DNA of 64,000 nucleotides from assembly GCF_964340395.1 (NCBI RefSeq), contig NC_135558.1:24587425-24651424 (forward strand), in the 5' to 3' direction. The notes beneath the pieces were generated by a model. It saw nothing but the letters and a program-made list of their open reading frames with translations, was not told the origin of the DNA and made no database searches. Origin of the DNA: Glandiceps talaboti (taxonomy: Eukaryota > Hemichordata > Enteropneusta > Spengelidae). Positions 45,440 through 56,513 of the stretch are shown one piece after another. The position numbers and the translations under genes were made by a program. Position 1 is the stretch's first letter; each line of letters opens with the position of its first letter.

Positions 45440-46485
45440 CTAATTATAGTACTTAGCAAATGTTGATGGTCTGCACCAGCCAGCTCTGTTCATGATAATT
45501 TCAAGAGGCACACCTCTTATCTTTGCTGCAGAAGTTGATGCTGATCTTGTACTATGTGCAGAGAACTTGGTAATGTCAATACCTGCTCTAGACAATACTG
45601 TCTTTACCCATCTTGCTAAAGTATCCTTAGATACTGAATTTTAAGGCTTTACATAGCTGAGTAATAACTGAGTTTTCTCATGTCTCAAAGGTTTTGTGCG
45701 GAGTAAGTACTCTCGCAATACGAACACAACACATAAACACCTATTTGGCGGAAAAGCTGATAACTCTAACTCTGACTTGTGTACACCAAGTCTTGTTGTT
45801 TTCAACACTTTATCAATAACAAACTTGTAACTTGATTTACCAATGATCATATTATTTAAATTCAGACAATGGATGGTCTGTAACCTTTGACCTGATAAGA
45901 TTGCTATCAATGTCACCAACTTTAAAGTAAGAGAGATTTCTCACTGGAGATAACTTCCTGAGATAAGTTAACACTTGGTGTACATCCCAGGTTTCAACAT
46001 ACTTTGGCAAGGTCGGCCTACTTTGAAAGACCCCTTTCATAAATCTAACCACCAATTTATGTGAGCCAAAAGGCATATCTCGAGGCACTTGTATTACACT
46101 TGACAGTGCCGATCTGGCAGTGTTAATTGCACTGTATTGCAAGCCAGAATGGTAAAGTTCAGTAAAAGAACTCTAGAGCTTTGTCTATAGTTGTATGAAT
46201 GGGATCAATTTCCGTTTTGCTACAGAATGCATTCCATCTCTGCAAGTAGGGTTCATATTGTCTTTTAGTTGACTGTCTCCATGACGACATGATGATGGAT
46301 GCAGTTGCTGGAAGAATGTTTTGACTTTCAAGTTCTGTCCTGATAAGTGACATGCCAGCAATATCATTTTTGGAAATAGTGGATGTGGTTTGTGATCCTT
46401 CACTGCTGGATTTATCAGTAAAGTTCGCGTTCTTGGAAGCACTAATGGTGATGCAGTCAGGAGACGCATTGCCTTTGCAAACCAA
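45440..46485 (-). pseudogene. DIRS-2 tyrosine recombinase, broken
   Basis: The reading runs 46485-46159 (SSWRQSTKRQYEPYLQRW), shifts to 46142-45920 (QYSAINTARSALSSV, ETWDVHQVLTYL), shifts again to 45919-45641 (LIAILSGQRLQT, with the first catalytic Arg, and FVLREYLLRT). It meets an in-frame TAA after SYVKP and continues to 45440 (LARWVKTVLSRAGID, FSAHSTRSASTSAA with HxxR, NRAGW, TFAKYYN). Catalytic residues survive but two frameshifts and one stop kill the gene. It is clearly homologous to the intact recombinase at 17132-18289. Confidence 0.85.
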
Positions 46486-46489
46486 CTCT

Positions 46490-47189
46490 GTGTTGGCCAG
46501 AATGGGATTATGAGGATCCCATCGATGAGGATCGCTCGATCAATGTCAGTGACTTCGTCATGAGCATTACAAGTCTCTTTTGGCAAAGATAACACTTCCG
46601 GTTCGCCATCTAAATCGATCAACAAGTTAGAAAATCGTATAACTTCTTGTGGATCCCCACTTATAGGTATTCTCAGACGTTTACGTCCAGAGTTTCTGTC
46701 AAGATTTTCCAATTCGGACTCAGCGGAACGCTTCCGGTTCATATCCGCAACGGCATCTGTCAATGCATGCCGCATGGTGTCCGACATAGCATTTGCAAAA
46801 GTCTGCATCGATTGTTGTTGCATCACTGCAAACTGACCTAACACTGCATTCCAATCTTGAGACTGCAATCGATATTCCCCAATCAAGTTTGTTGGCAGTT
46901 TATCCGCTGCCATGGGGGTTACATCTTGAACATTTCCCGATGCACTGTTTGGTATTCATTACATGCGGTCAAAGCCGCGGTACGTGGTTTCTTTCGTACC
47001 GGCGTTTCATGTCTGTGGTCTGTCGATGTTGTAGACCTCGATCCGGAACTCCGTAATACCGGATTAGGCACATCTGATTTTCGATTTTTACTCCCTGTTG
47101 TAGCTTTGGAGCTATTTTCCCCATGCTGAGCTTTCTCCTTATTGCTGGGTTTTTGAGTATGGTTACTTGTGTCCTGAGCATTCACCATG
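46490..47189 (-). pseudogene. DIRS-2 gag N-terminus fused to RNase H tail by deletion
   Basis: A gag-like start (MVNAQDTSNHTQKPSNK, basic Ser/Thr/Lys-rich) runs to a stop at 46919. It resumes in another frame from 46913 (MAADKLPTNLIGEYRLQSQD, then a helix-rich segment AVMQQQSMQTFANAMSD). Near 46520 the protein switches from acidic gag sequence (VTDIDRAIL) to IPFWPTQSWFAKAMRLL and LPRTRTLL. This is the extreme C-terminus of the DIRS RT/RNase H, seen also in DIRS-1. About 3 kb of pol is therefore missing. Confidence 0.75.
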
Positions 47190-47459
47190 AGGACGTCCCT
47201 TCGGAACTCAAACAACGTCAAGAAAACACTAATCTTTGAATTCTTGAGAGAGTTAACAGTCAAACTTGTTTGACAAACTGTATTTTCCTAAAATTTTATG
47301 TTTACTCATAAATTTGGAATTTTTTTGGCTCTTTTCTGAAATTTTTCGGGAGCTCGAACGTGTGTATGACTTCTCTAGCGGGTAGAAATTGCACACTGAC
47401 TTCTGGGAGATTTGTGCAATCTCATGTAGTCCCTGATGACGTCATTATGAGGTAGAATT

Positions 47460-47602
47460 ATGTGATTCTACTTATGATGACTGATCATGAGCCAAAAAAA
47501 TCATGTTATGCTATATTATGAATAATAATTTTGATTTTAATTAGGTCATGACAATTAATATTGTCCAATTTATATAGCGGGGACTATGTCATTCTCAATG
47601 AC

Positions 47603-47634
<32 letters not shown>

Positions 47635-48773
47635 TTTTATTTTTTATTTATTTTTTTTTTGGGGGGGGGGGGTTCATAAACATTTGTGTAAAATTAACAC
47701 TTCAAGATTGACTGAAAATAGCATTTTATAAAATAGAAATAAACAGTACTAACTAGTCCATAGCTGTTTACTGTATGACAAAGAAAAGAAGCACTGAAAA
47801 TAAACCTCATGTATGGAATGTACTGTTGCACACCAAAAATGCAACAATTAATACTTTTGACACATACTAACACTTATTTACAAAGTGTTTTTACATGACT
47901 GGAAACTTGCGAAAAGGCGCGAAAATGAGAATGGCCAAAGTGCCTGTGCAGTGAAAATTGAAAATAATGATACTGCTTCACCTTGTCTTTGGTATATTTT
48001 GACAGTAAAACTTAAAATTGATATGTATATGTTAGGCATTCGATTAACTGATAGTAGATAAGGCGATGTTTGTGGGGCGAAGTAGCCACTTAGCGAGAAC
48101 CTGGGATTGAAACCCTGGCCCACAGGACTTTAAACCTGTAAATTATATCAGCCGATACATATTCTGAACAGGCTCTAGTCTAGAGTGCAACGTTACTTGC
48201 TTCACGCATGGCCCCGGAACCTGTAATAAATTCACAATGAACTTTTACTTGCATATAATAAAGACACTGTCCCGGCACTGTCGTGTGTCTGTTCCACCGG
48301 TTTTATATAAACAAATTTTACAACTATTATTCAGGAAAACTTAAAAGCAACATTTTCAAAACTAATTTACTGCAACTGCCACAACATGATAGGCGTCGGC
48401 AAGATGTAATCAAACTCTGGAGTTATCGTTCAAATACGAACATTCTGGTTATAGGATATTTACTCGTAAGACAGTGTTGATCAATTGTGAAATTTTTGTA
48501 GGTATTGTTTGTTTGTGAATGTGTAAATGTTGAAATGTGTCAATTTGTATTGCATACCCTGTCTATATTATAGTGTGCAGAGAAGGTGACATGAGTGAGC
48601 GCGTCCGCGCCCTTAGCAACCAATTGCAACAATGTATCATCCGACATCTCGCTACAGAAGTGAGTCACCAACGTTCATTTCGACACGATATATTTCTCGA
48701 ACCCACACATCACATGCATTATTACATCAGAAATCTACCTCTACAATAGGAAAAGACAGGGTTTTTTGTTTCG
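47460..48773. other. Spacer with isolated family-beta 3' end
   Basis: 47577-47606 is a lone beta 3' end (see separate entry), followed by (TTA)n and T/G homopolymers to 47673. The rest (47690-48770) has no recognisable exon or array. Confidence 0.45.
47577..47606 (+). mobile_element. Solo 3' end of family beta
   Basis: The 3' inverted repeat GCGGGGACTA and terminal hairpin GTCATT-CTC-AATGAC with CTTGTT match 34624-34654 exactly over about 30 bp. Sequence upstream is not recognisably beta. (TTA)n follows directly. Confidence 0.65.
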
Positions 48774-48862
48774 TTTTTAGTCCCCGCCGGACGAAGTCCG
48801 GGACGGGGACTTATGGATTGGGTTCCGTGTGTCCGTGAGTCTATGCATCTGTCCGTCCGTCC
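48774..48862 (+). mobile_element. 5' end of a family-beta element
   Basis: A T-run, TAGTCCCCGCC, the double hairpin (GTCCCCG/CGGGGAC outside, CGGAC-GAA-GTCCG inside) and (TCCG)n match the complete beta copy at 33446 to about 48862. The sequence then changes to LINE-E. The hairpin here is better preserved than in the complete copy. Confidence 0.75.
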
Positions 48863-50280
48863 GCAGACGTTTGGCATTTCTCTGCAAAGGCCTTGCAGAA
48901 CACTGGTTTTTTCCCCTGCTGTAATGTGGGCAACATCATCATGAATGATGACTGGAATGTCAGGGTGAGCAGCTCTGCCAGCAAGTGAGTTGACAACTCT
49001 CCACCACTTCTTACTGCTAAGATCGTTGTTGGTAAGGTCCTCTTTGAGTTTGGTGTTGTAGTTCTTTCTAGCCTCTTTCTCTCCCATGTTGTAAGATTGT
49101 CTTGTTTTAGTAAATTTCTCCTTGTTGGCAGCTATGTTGTCCTCTTTTAGCTGACGAAAAATTCGGTGTTTCTTTCTGGCAGCCCTCCTGTATTTGTCAT
49201 TGAACCAGACTTTGTCACCCATCTTTTTGATGACAGTTTTGCTAGGAATGTATAGGTCCATGGCATCACAGGTAACCCTGTTACAGGCCTTCTCTGGATC
49301 TTTCTCGAGATATACTTGAGGCCAATCTGTGGAGGTGATGTAACCTCTCATTTCATGGTAGTTGGCTTGGTTGTAAAGCCATACCTTCCTTCTACAAGGC
49401 TTGTCTCTGAATGCAGGGACATACTTAGACTAGCTTAACTAGCACTAGATTATGGACAGAAGTACCCACGTTGGCAAAAGTAGTGGAAGAAGCAGGTAAA
49501 TCTGTGAGAACAAGGTCAAGGATTTGGTCCCCTCATGTTGGATCCTTCACTATTTGTTCCAAGCCAAGGCAATTAGCAAGCTGAAGTGTCTGGCATCCAG
49601 CAGTGTCTGTGTTTCGGCTTCCTATCCAGTCTTCATGGTCTACATTGAAGTCACCCACAAACATGACAGAGTGAGCTCCAAACTCTTCCATCTTTAACAT
49701 GGTGTTTGAGTCTAAGTTGTCAATGATGTCATTATTGGCACTTGGTGCTCTGTATACAGCTCCTACAAGTAACTTCTGGGATTGAAGAGTTACTCAAAGC
49801 CAAATAAGTTCCAAGTCTTTAGGATCTTTCAGTGGGTCATGGTGGATGGCAACTCGTTCTGAGCAATACACAGCAATACCACCTCCTGATGTTCCAGTCC
49901 CGTCTTTTCAAGAACAAGGGATAGTATAACGTGGGATTATACATGTAATGCAGTCGGCACCTTCTTGGACAGTTGAGTCAAGGAAAGTTTCCACTATGAT
50001 GACAATTTTTGGTACTTTCTCCATGCATGAGATTGCAAGTTCTCCGATGTTAGATCATAGGGGCGTGGATATTTAACTCCATTATTCGCAATTTCTTATC
50101 ACATAGTTGGTGGGCAGGCATACGTTGTTTCCGTTGAGATCCATCCTTTCTAGGCTTAGCTTGTTTTTTCTTAGCAAGATGAAGACGGGTACAAGGGCAG
50201 CTAACCCTTGCACCCCAAACCCACTTGAGCAGTGTGGCAGAGGTATGCATTATACATGACCTGATCTGAAAGCATCAGTT
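48863..50280 (-). pseudogene. LINE-E fragment: APE endonuclease and linker to RT
   Basis: Minus-strand endonuclease pieces lie at about 50050-49400 (TSGGGIAVYCSERVAIHHD, LLVGAVYRAPSANND, SVMFVGDFNVDHEDW) with stops. A frame at 49351-48860 follows (VWFNDKYRRAARKKHRIF, KKWWRVVNSLAGR), the linker typical between endonuclease and RT of Jockey/CR1-like LINEs. RT is missing because the copy ends at the beta 5' end at 48862. Several stops and frameshifts; dead. Confidence 0.78.
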
Positions 50281-50905
50281 GACTCATAACAGATCGTCTT
50301 CAGAAGAAGAACTGCAAATTCTAGATAACATCAGGGATTCATAGACAAGGGAAGGAACATTAAAAAAATTTATGCAAATACATGTAAGTCTAGCAATATG
50401 ACTATGCGTGCAGCAACAGCCAAATGATAGTGTATATTGCAAAGATGCAGGACTGGATGGGCAACTAACTGGATAAGCATTCAGCAAATGAACACCTATA
50501 CCTAATAATAATAATAATGTTGGTTTCTTATATAGCGCTTTCCCACTCCGTGCTCAAAGCGCTTTACAATTATTACCCCTGGCTCGGATCAGAACGGCAC
50601 AACGGCCCTTTAGTCTTCCTCAACTCCCCGGGGAGCATACAATCCATTGCAGCCATTTAAGCGCATAGGATTAAAGCCTTCACATTGCAACCTACATCCT
50701 ACCAGGTCCCCAGTTATACAGCTGGGTTGACTGAGGCACAGTCGTGGTTCAAGTCTTGCCCAAGGACTTTAGCCACTCAGAAACAAACAGCAGGCAGCGA
50801 CGGGGCTCGAACCTGCAACCTGTAGATTCCAAGGCGGTCACGCTAACCATTCACCCATCATGACTCCACACTAGCATGGATCAGCATCATTCTCGCAAAC
50901 CAGAG
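50281..50905 (+). mobile_element. Family-alpha body fragment split by a SINE
   Basis: Alpha phrases (ACATCAGGGATTCATAGACA, CAGCAACAGCCAAATGATAG, ACCTATACCT) run to 50503. The SINE interrupts, and AGCATGGATCAGCAT resumes at 50872. The uninterrupted equivalent is at 31290-31316. No ends are preserved. Confidence 0.7.
50504..50870 (-). mobile_element. tRNA-derived SINE, full length
   Basis: On the minus strand the head carries a pol III A box (TGGTTAGCGTGACC, 50837-50850) and B box (GGTTCGAGCCC, 50804-50814), as in tRNA-derived SINEs. A body of about 230 bp includes GCTAAAGTCCTTGGGCAAGA. The 3' end is AAAGCGCTTTGAGCAC..AAAGCGCTATATAAG, followed by (ATT)n. This kind of 3' end is widespread in animal SINEs and their partner LINEs. 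The site is provable from other alpha copies. It is transcribed by pol III if active; the boxes look intact. Confidence 0.85.
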
Positions 50906-52355
50906 TTATTATTTCTCTACCACTACACTTCAAAATAAAACTCTAGCATCTTACGGCTGTCAAAGCCATACCTTACTTATACATAATACATATTCATAAG
51001 CAATGACATCATGATAATCTGACCAATCAAAGTCCGTGTCTCAAAGATTGTGTTTCAGATAACAATGGCCTCATGTAATGGCAAATTATTGCAACTGCCA
51101 CAAAGTTTGCGGCAACGCAGAAAAACTACAGCATACTCACACATACAACTTTCCCAAAAGAAGTCCTAAAAACTATAATTGGGGAGTACAACAGAAATGA
51201 TGGACTTTCACACGGCGAATTTTTGACGCTGCACTAAAAGAGGCCGTGGTTAGCGACGTTGATCAACTGAGTCCAACACAGCTAGCTAGTGTGAACAGCA
51301 AACATTGTACAGATGCATGCACTGAGTGAATGTGAACGAGCGATTCAAAAGACCCGAGTAAAAGTTACTATAGTCTCATTTAAATCTACTAGGATAACCA
51401 ATGTTTGACGAGGGAAAGAGTACAAAGGAAGAACAGGGAAAGATTTGTTGAACATTTACATTAAGGGCTGATAAACGGGTACTGTACAGAGAGTATTAAT
51501 ACTAGTATGGGTGATGAATGCAGTCGTCCCGGCATTCTTAACTCATGTGCCTGAAGGCACTCTGCTAAAAGGTCATACTTAATTAGCATTCAGCCCAGGT
51601 TCAGTTCCTTGTAAAATCAAAGAGTATGGTAAACAACACTTCAATAACTACAATTTGTGAATTTAATTAAGATTATCTTGAGTGAACTTGCTTGAATCAG
51701 CCAATCTTGGCTTGTTGTAACCATGGCCCTATTGAGATAACCGTCAATCATGTCATTAATAATTTTTCATCAACACGTCCCTAAAACATCCTACTAAATT
51801 TTAGACTAATCTGTCCTGTCTAGTATTTTATAGGAAAGAGAGGGAAGATGCCTTGCCATAGTGGTCTTAATGTTAATGCAAACCCCATCTAACCATGCCT
51901 TATGTGTCTTTTTATAAGTAACAAATCATATGATTATTGGCACATGGTTTCTAAACTACCCCGGACATGTTCCCCATGTCAGGAAATGGCCATGGGGCAC
52001 AAGACACTGTTAATATATTTTGCATACGCAGGGTTATATTCAAATTATTACAGAGATTTAGACAAAAGATTACTGTGAAGGGGAGCTGTGCACAACTGTC
52101 TAATATGTTACAAGGGAACAATATTGTACATTTGCTAACAGAAAGTCCACACATTTTAATTCATGATTTTTAGCATGATGATGAACTAAAAGAGTCGCCA
52201 AATGTAGCCATTTCAATTCCAAAATCTCAAAATCTACAACGTCAGCTTCTGACTCCCCCCCCCCCCCAACTGCAGATAGGTGACTTTTTTTCTGGCTAAC
52301 CAATATTACATGTCATTAGCCAGAGTGACACCCCCTACATATCCAGAGCTAACCC
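50906..52355. other. Intron sequence; no gene recognised
   Basis: No exon with domain, array or long inverted repeat was seen. A C-homopolymer lies at 52254-52266. Confidence 0.4.
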
Positions 52356-52452
52356 CGTGTGCACGCACACACACACACATGCACACACACACTCAAACAT
52401 TTCACCATGCACATTGCACTACTGAACCTCAGTTTAGTTGTGCTAAAAATGA
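52356..52452 (-). mobile_element. 5' end of a family-alpha element, inverted
   Basis: On the minus strand this reads TTTTTAGCACAACTAAACTG, hairpin arm GAGGTTCAGTAGTGC, then a long (GT)n (52360-52395 on +). It is the same 5' end as the + strand alpha copies. The element body does not follow, so the copy is severely truncated. Confidence 0.65.
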
Positions 52453-52555
52453 ATTGACATGTAATTAGTTGTGCTAACTGTACACTGCTATTGGCACTAT
52501 TTAAAAAAAGAAGAGAATGATTTATGTTATGTATCTGTACTTTGAAATGATATAG

Positions 52556-52840
52556 CACTTTATGGCCCTCCATACATAGAAGTAGCACCACAGAATGTGA
52601 CTGCAGGACTGAACAACCCAGCCAGTATAGAATGTACTATAGTTGGTAATCCACAACCTGTTATATCATGGCATAAGGCTGGTGAAAGTCAACCCATACA
52701 GAGTACAGCAACAAGATTTATACTGGATGGGACATTACAATTTACACAAGTTCAACAGTATGATGAAGGGGCATATATCTGTACTGGATCCAACTCACAG
52801 GGTTCTATCTCCACTAACCCAGTGTATCTTATCATTGCAA
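52556..52840 (+). CDS. Ig-superfamily receptor, Ig domain 3 exon
   Basis: The acceptor is GATATAG at 52555 and the donor A|GTAAGT starts at 52841. The exon is 285 bp, phase 1 to phase 1, 95 residues. It begins PLYGPPYIEVAPQNVTAG, an inter-domain linker and A strand. ASIECTIVG (first Cys), PVISWHKAG (Trp), DGTLQFTQV and DEGAYICTGSNSQG (second Cys) follow: a textbook I-set domain. The donor is the first unit of the 31-bp minisatellite. Reading past it hits TAA after five codons (SKYWC), so intron retention or a late donor would give a truncated product. Confidence 0.9.
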
Positions 52841-53859
52841 GTAAGTATTGGTGTTAACCATCCCAGTCTAAGTAAGTATTGGTGTTAACCATCCCAGTCT
52901 AAGTAAGTATTGGTGTTAACCAACCCAGTCTAAGTAAGTATTGGTGTTAACCATCCCAGTCTAAGTATGTACTGGTGTTAACCAACCCAGTCTAAGTAAG
53001 TATTGGTGTTAACCAACCCAGTCTAAGTAAGTATTGGTGTTAACCAACCCAGTCTAAGTAAGTATTGGTGTTAACCAACCCAGTCTAAGTAAGTATTGGT
53101 GTTAACCAACCCAGTCTAAGTAAGTACTGGTGTTAACCATCCCAGTCTAAGTAAGTATTGGTGTTAACCAACCTAGTCTAAGTATGTACTGTCTTAACCA
53201 ACCCAGTCTAAGTAAGTATTGGTGTTAACCAACCCAGTCTAAGTATGTGTTGGTGTTAACCAACCCAGTCTAAGTAAGTATTGGTGTTAACCAACCCAGT
53301 CTAAGTATGTACTGGTGTTAACCAACCCAGTCTAAGTAAGTATTGGGGTTAACCAACCCAGTCTAAGTAAGTATTGGTGTTAACCAACCCAGTCTAAGTA
53401 TGTACTGGTGTTAACCAACCCAGTCTAAGTAAGTAGTGGTGTTAACCAACCCAGTCTAAGTAAGTATTGGTGTTAACCAACCCAGTCTAAGTAAGTATTG
53501 GTGTTAACCAACCCAGTCTAAGTAAGTATTGGTGTTAACCATCCCAGTCTAAGTAAGTATTGGTGTTAACCAACCCAGTCTAAGTAAGTATTGGTGTTAA
53601 CCAACCCAGTCTAAGTATGTACTGGTGTTAACCAACCCAGTCTAAGTAAGTAGTGGTGTTAACCAACCCAGTCTAAGTATGTACTGGTGTTAACCAACCC
53701 AGTCTAAGTATGTACTGGTGTTAACCAACCCAGTCTAAGTATGTACTGGTCTTAACCAACCCAGTCTAAGTATGTACTGTCTTAACCAACCCAGTCTAAG
53801 TATGTACTGTCTTAACCAACCCAGTCTAAGTATGTACTGTCTTAACCAACCCAGTCTAA
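52841..53859. repeat. 31-bp minisatellite made of splice-donor copies, about 33 units
   Basis: The unit is GTAAGTATTGGTGTTAA - CCAACCCAGTCTAA. It starts exactly at the Ig3 exon donor (CAA|GTAAGT), and every later unit begins AA|GTAAGT or the weaker AA|GTATGT. Late units shorten to 30 bp (GTATGTACTGTCTTAACC). Each unit also holds TTAAC and CCCAG, which resemble a branch site and an acceptor, though these are too close together for an intron. Non-coding. Confidence 0.95.
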
Positions 53860-54049
53860 AAGTGTATAAACTCAGCTTGTACCCCTTTAATATCACTTTA
53901 TTGGTGGGATGGGAGATGTATGTGTTGAAATGTCTTTGAATGTATATTTCTTCTAGATGACAGTGTAAATTTCTTACTTTGATTTGCATACTATTTGCAA
54001 ACTATTTGCATTCTAGTTAAAATATTGTTGCATCTTGTTTTCAATCCAG

Positions 54050-54211
54050 GTATGCAAAGTACATTTATACAGGAGCCATCTGATGTGTTTAGTGTACTTG
54101 GGTCCAGTGTCACCCTACACTGCACACCACCAATAAGTAACCCACCAGCTACAGTGCAGTGGTATAAAGACAATATACAAATTGTGTCTTCCACTAGTTT
54201 TACGCAACAAG
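54050..54211 (+). CDS. Ig-superfamily receptor, first half of Ig domain 4
   Basis: The acceptor TTTTCAATCCAG ends at 54049 and the donor G|GTATGA starts at 54212. The exon is 162 bp, phase 1 at both ends, 54 residues. It contains the A-C' half of an Ig domain: FIQEPSDVFSVLGSSV, LHCTPP (first Cys), VQWYKDN (Trp), then TSFTQQ before the intron. The second half with the YxC box must lie on a later exon. I found none before 64000, so the last intron exceeds 9.7 kb. A split Ig domain is common in this superfamily. Confidence 0.82.
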
Positions 54212-54240
54212 GTATGATTCTGCACTTTTTGATTATTTAG

Positions 54241-54800
54241 TAATAGTGGGCAAATAGTAACATTGATGTAGAGAAAAGATCGAATGGAGAGAATGGCTAA
54301 ATTCATTAATTCAACTTCTGATTGTAAAGTAATAGTGGTCAAATGGAGAGAATGGCTAATTTCATTAAATTCTAATTGTGAAGTAATAGTGGTGAAATGG
54401 TGAGAATGGCTAAATTCATTAACTTCTGATTGTGAAGTAATAGTGGTCAAATGGTATGAGTGGCTAAATTCATTAAATTCTGATGTGAAGTAATAGTGGT
54501 CAAATGGTATGAGTGGCTAAATTCATTAAATTCTGATGTGAAGTAATAGTGGTCAAATGGTAAGAATGGCTAAATTCATTTAATTGTGATTGTAAAGTAA
54601 TATTGGTCAAATGGTAAGAACAACTAAATTCATTTAATTGTGATTGTAAAGTAATAGTGGTCAAATGGTAAGAATGGCTAAACTCATTAAATTCTGATTG
54701 TAAAGTAATAGTGGTCAAATGGTAAGAATGGCTAAACTCATTAAATTCTGATAGTGAAGTAATAGTGGTCAAATTGTAAGAATGGCTAAACTCAATAAAT
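54241..54800. repeat. 54-bp minisatellite, about 10 copies
   Basis: The unit is GTAATAGTGGTCAAATGG - TAAGAATGGCTAAACTCA - TTAAATTCTGATTGTAAA with length variants. It begins 30 bp after the Ig4 half-exon donor. Its first unit overlaps the intron start. Non-coding; frames on the minus strand are by-products of the 54-bp period. Confidence 0.92.
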
Positions 54801-54991
54801 TCTAATTGTCTAGAATGACTCTTGTATTGACATAGTATGTATACAAACACTCGTTGATAATACAAACACAATGATAATAATGTTGTGTCTTTTACTTTTC
54901 CCATATCTAATTTGACTTTGTATACATGGTTACCATAGTGATGTTGATTTGTGTTCTCAGTGATGTAAAGTGGTGCTGAAAGATCACAAAA

Positions 54992-56513
54992 TATTATAGT
55001 CTAAGGGCAGCCCTTTTTATTTTTCTGGTTCTCATCTCCTGACCGACCATAATTTGCAGCTCCGACATCAGAAAAAAAATCTTTTTTTTTTTATTTCCGA
55101 CCGACCCCTGAGTTCAACACAGTATGATTGTAAAGTTCGAACGAACATCAAACGTTCCTCATGGCGTCTTAGACCAGTGTTCTGCCGAGGCCGTGACCTT
55201 GCGACATTGGCCCCTAAAATTACAAATGACGCAATAATTTTCCCACCTTGCGTCACTTTGGCGCATTCGTTTTACGGCAGACATCAAAATTATCTAAGTC
55301 TAGGGCCAGGCCCTGACATCAATCTGACAAGAAGTATACTGACTCCGTAAAGGCCCGGTTACACGATGCAACTCAATGAGCAAGGCACCACACAATTCAT
55401 CGCATGCGACGAATTGCATCGTGTACTCACTTCGTCGCAGGGTCTTGCGACGTCACGAGGTGCGTCGCAAGGAAACCAACATGTCGGTTTTTCTGCGACG
55501 AGTCGCAAGTTGCTTCTTGAGTTGCTTCATGAGTTGCACCGTGTAACCACATCGTCACGTCACAAGTAATAACCTTTGACATATACCTACGTGTCAAATG
55601 ACGTTCAATGTTATGGCCGCCATGTTTTTAGTATAAATTATCTATTTCGGCAAAGTATTTTTGATATAATTTCGATTTATCACCACGATTGCCACTTATC
55701 AATAGTATACAATGTCTATGAATGCTTGATTTCCGCTGAATATCATTTTATTTCCAACTTGAATGCAAGTAGCAACGTCAGAAAGATCAACATTGCCCTA
55801 AACGAACTTCGAATTGAATATAGTTTTACTATCGATACCTCAACAAGTTTTCAGTCATTTTATTTGTAAATATGAGCAATTTAATAGCATTTCTGCCAAG
55901 TTCCTGCCGCCAGAAGACTTGACCTCTATGACCTGTAACTTTTATATATCTACGCATGTGCAACAGTTAGCTCTTGCAACTCACCATGCAATTAGTTGCT
56001 TCGTGTACACGCTCCGTCGCAGTTGCTAGCCTCGTCGCATGCGACGAATTGCTTCATGAGGTGCATTGTGTAACTGGGCCTTAAGGGAAAGTTTTGTCGA
56101 CATGATATAAGATACAGTGACAATGCACAGTTCTATTGTTAACATAAAAAATGCCACAAAAAGATCAACTTTGATAAACTTAATCTACAAATTGAAACAT
56201 TAGAGGGAGTAGATGAGACGTCGAAATGGACATTTCTCATCACATGTTTTGTCTACCGTCACTGTCGCGACCTCTGACCACTGAACGTGCTGCCGGAAAT
56301 CGGAACATCTATCTGCCACAGGTCAGAAGCCTTAGTAAACCAGATTTATGGGACATGGGTTAGATTAATGGTAACAAAATGAGTACATGTGTATTTTGAT
56401 TCCGAAAAAGCTGTGTTAAGGGATCGTGTTGCATGATGTTGACAGTGACACATGTGAATGTTGGGCACTGAATCAATGCATGATCACTGGCATGGCCACT
56501 ATAGACGGCTGAT
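54992..56513 (+). repeat. Dispersed repeat, copy B (duplicate of 3811-4929)
   Basis: It is collinear with copy A from TATTATAG..AAGGGC to GGCCACTATAGACGGC. It contains the 731-bp MITE at 55351-56081 that copy A lacks, and an empty site for the 271-bp MITE of copy A. Substitutions are scattered at a moderate level, so the two copies are old relative to the insertions. Confidence 0.8.
55351..56081. mobile_element. 731-bp Harbinger-type MITE with TAA target duplication
   Basis: The ends are AGGCCCGGTTACAC and GTGTAACTGGGCCT, imperfect inverted repeats extending about 25 bp (GATGCAACTC against GAGGTGCATT). TAA flanks both sides (55348-55350 and 56082-56084), and copy A has a single TAA at the matching place. 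A TAA duplication and these ends fit PIF/Harbinger elements. Sub-terminal sequence is full of GTCGCA/TGCGAC-type motifs (CGTCGCA, TTGCGACG) in both orientations. No transposase is present. Confidence 0.85.

Larger units (their letters stand above)
44861..47459 (-). mobile_element. DIRS-like retrotransposon (DIRS-2), internally deleted, complete termini
   Basis: The structure is textbook DIRS. The outer right end (44861-44942) is complementary to 45092-45173 over 82 bp with one mismatch. The outer left end (47421-47459) is a perfect 39-bp complement of 45175-45213. The terminal repeats pair with each other (47393-47427 with 44938-44971). Thus 45092-45213 is an internal complementary region that joins the two outer ends. 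Coding content is gag, then an abrupt jump to the RNase H tail, then recombinase. RT is deleted. No target duplication is seen, as expected for recombinase-mediated insertion. Confidence 0.88.

Noticed and set aside
50801-50860. Genuine tRNA gene
   Set aside because: A and B boxes are present but there is no tRNA fold or 3' end; the sequence continues into a SINE body and (ATT)n tail.
52841-53859. CRISPR-like regular array
   Set aside because: Units abut without unique spacers and lie in an animal intron; it is a minisatellite. The same applies to 6868-8473, 18910-19278 and 54241-54800.
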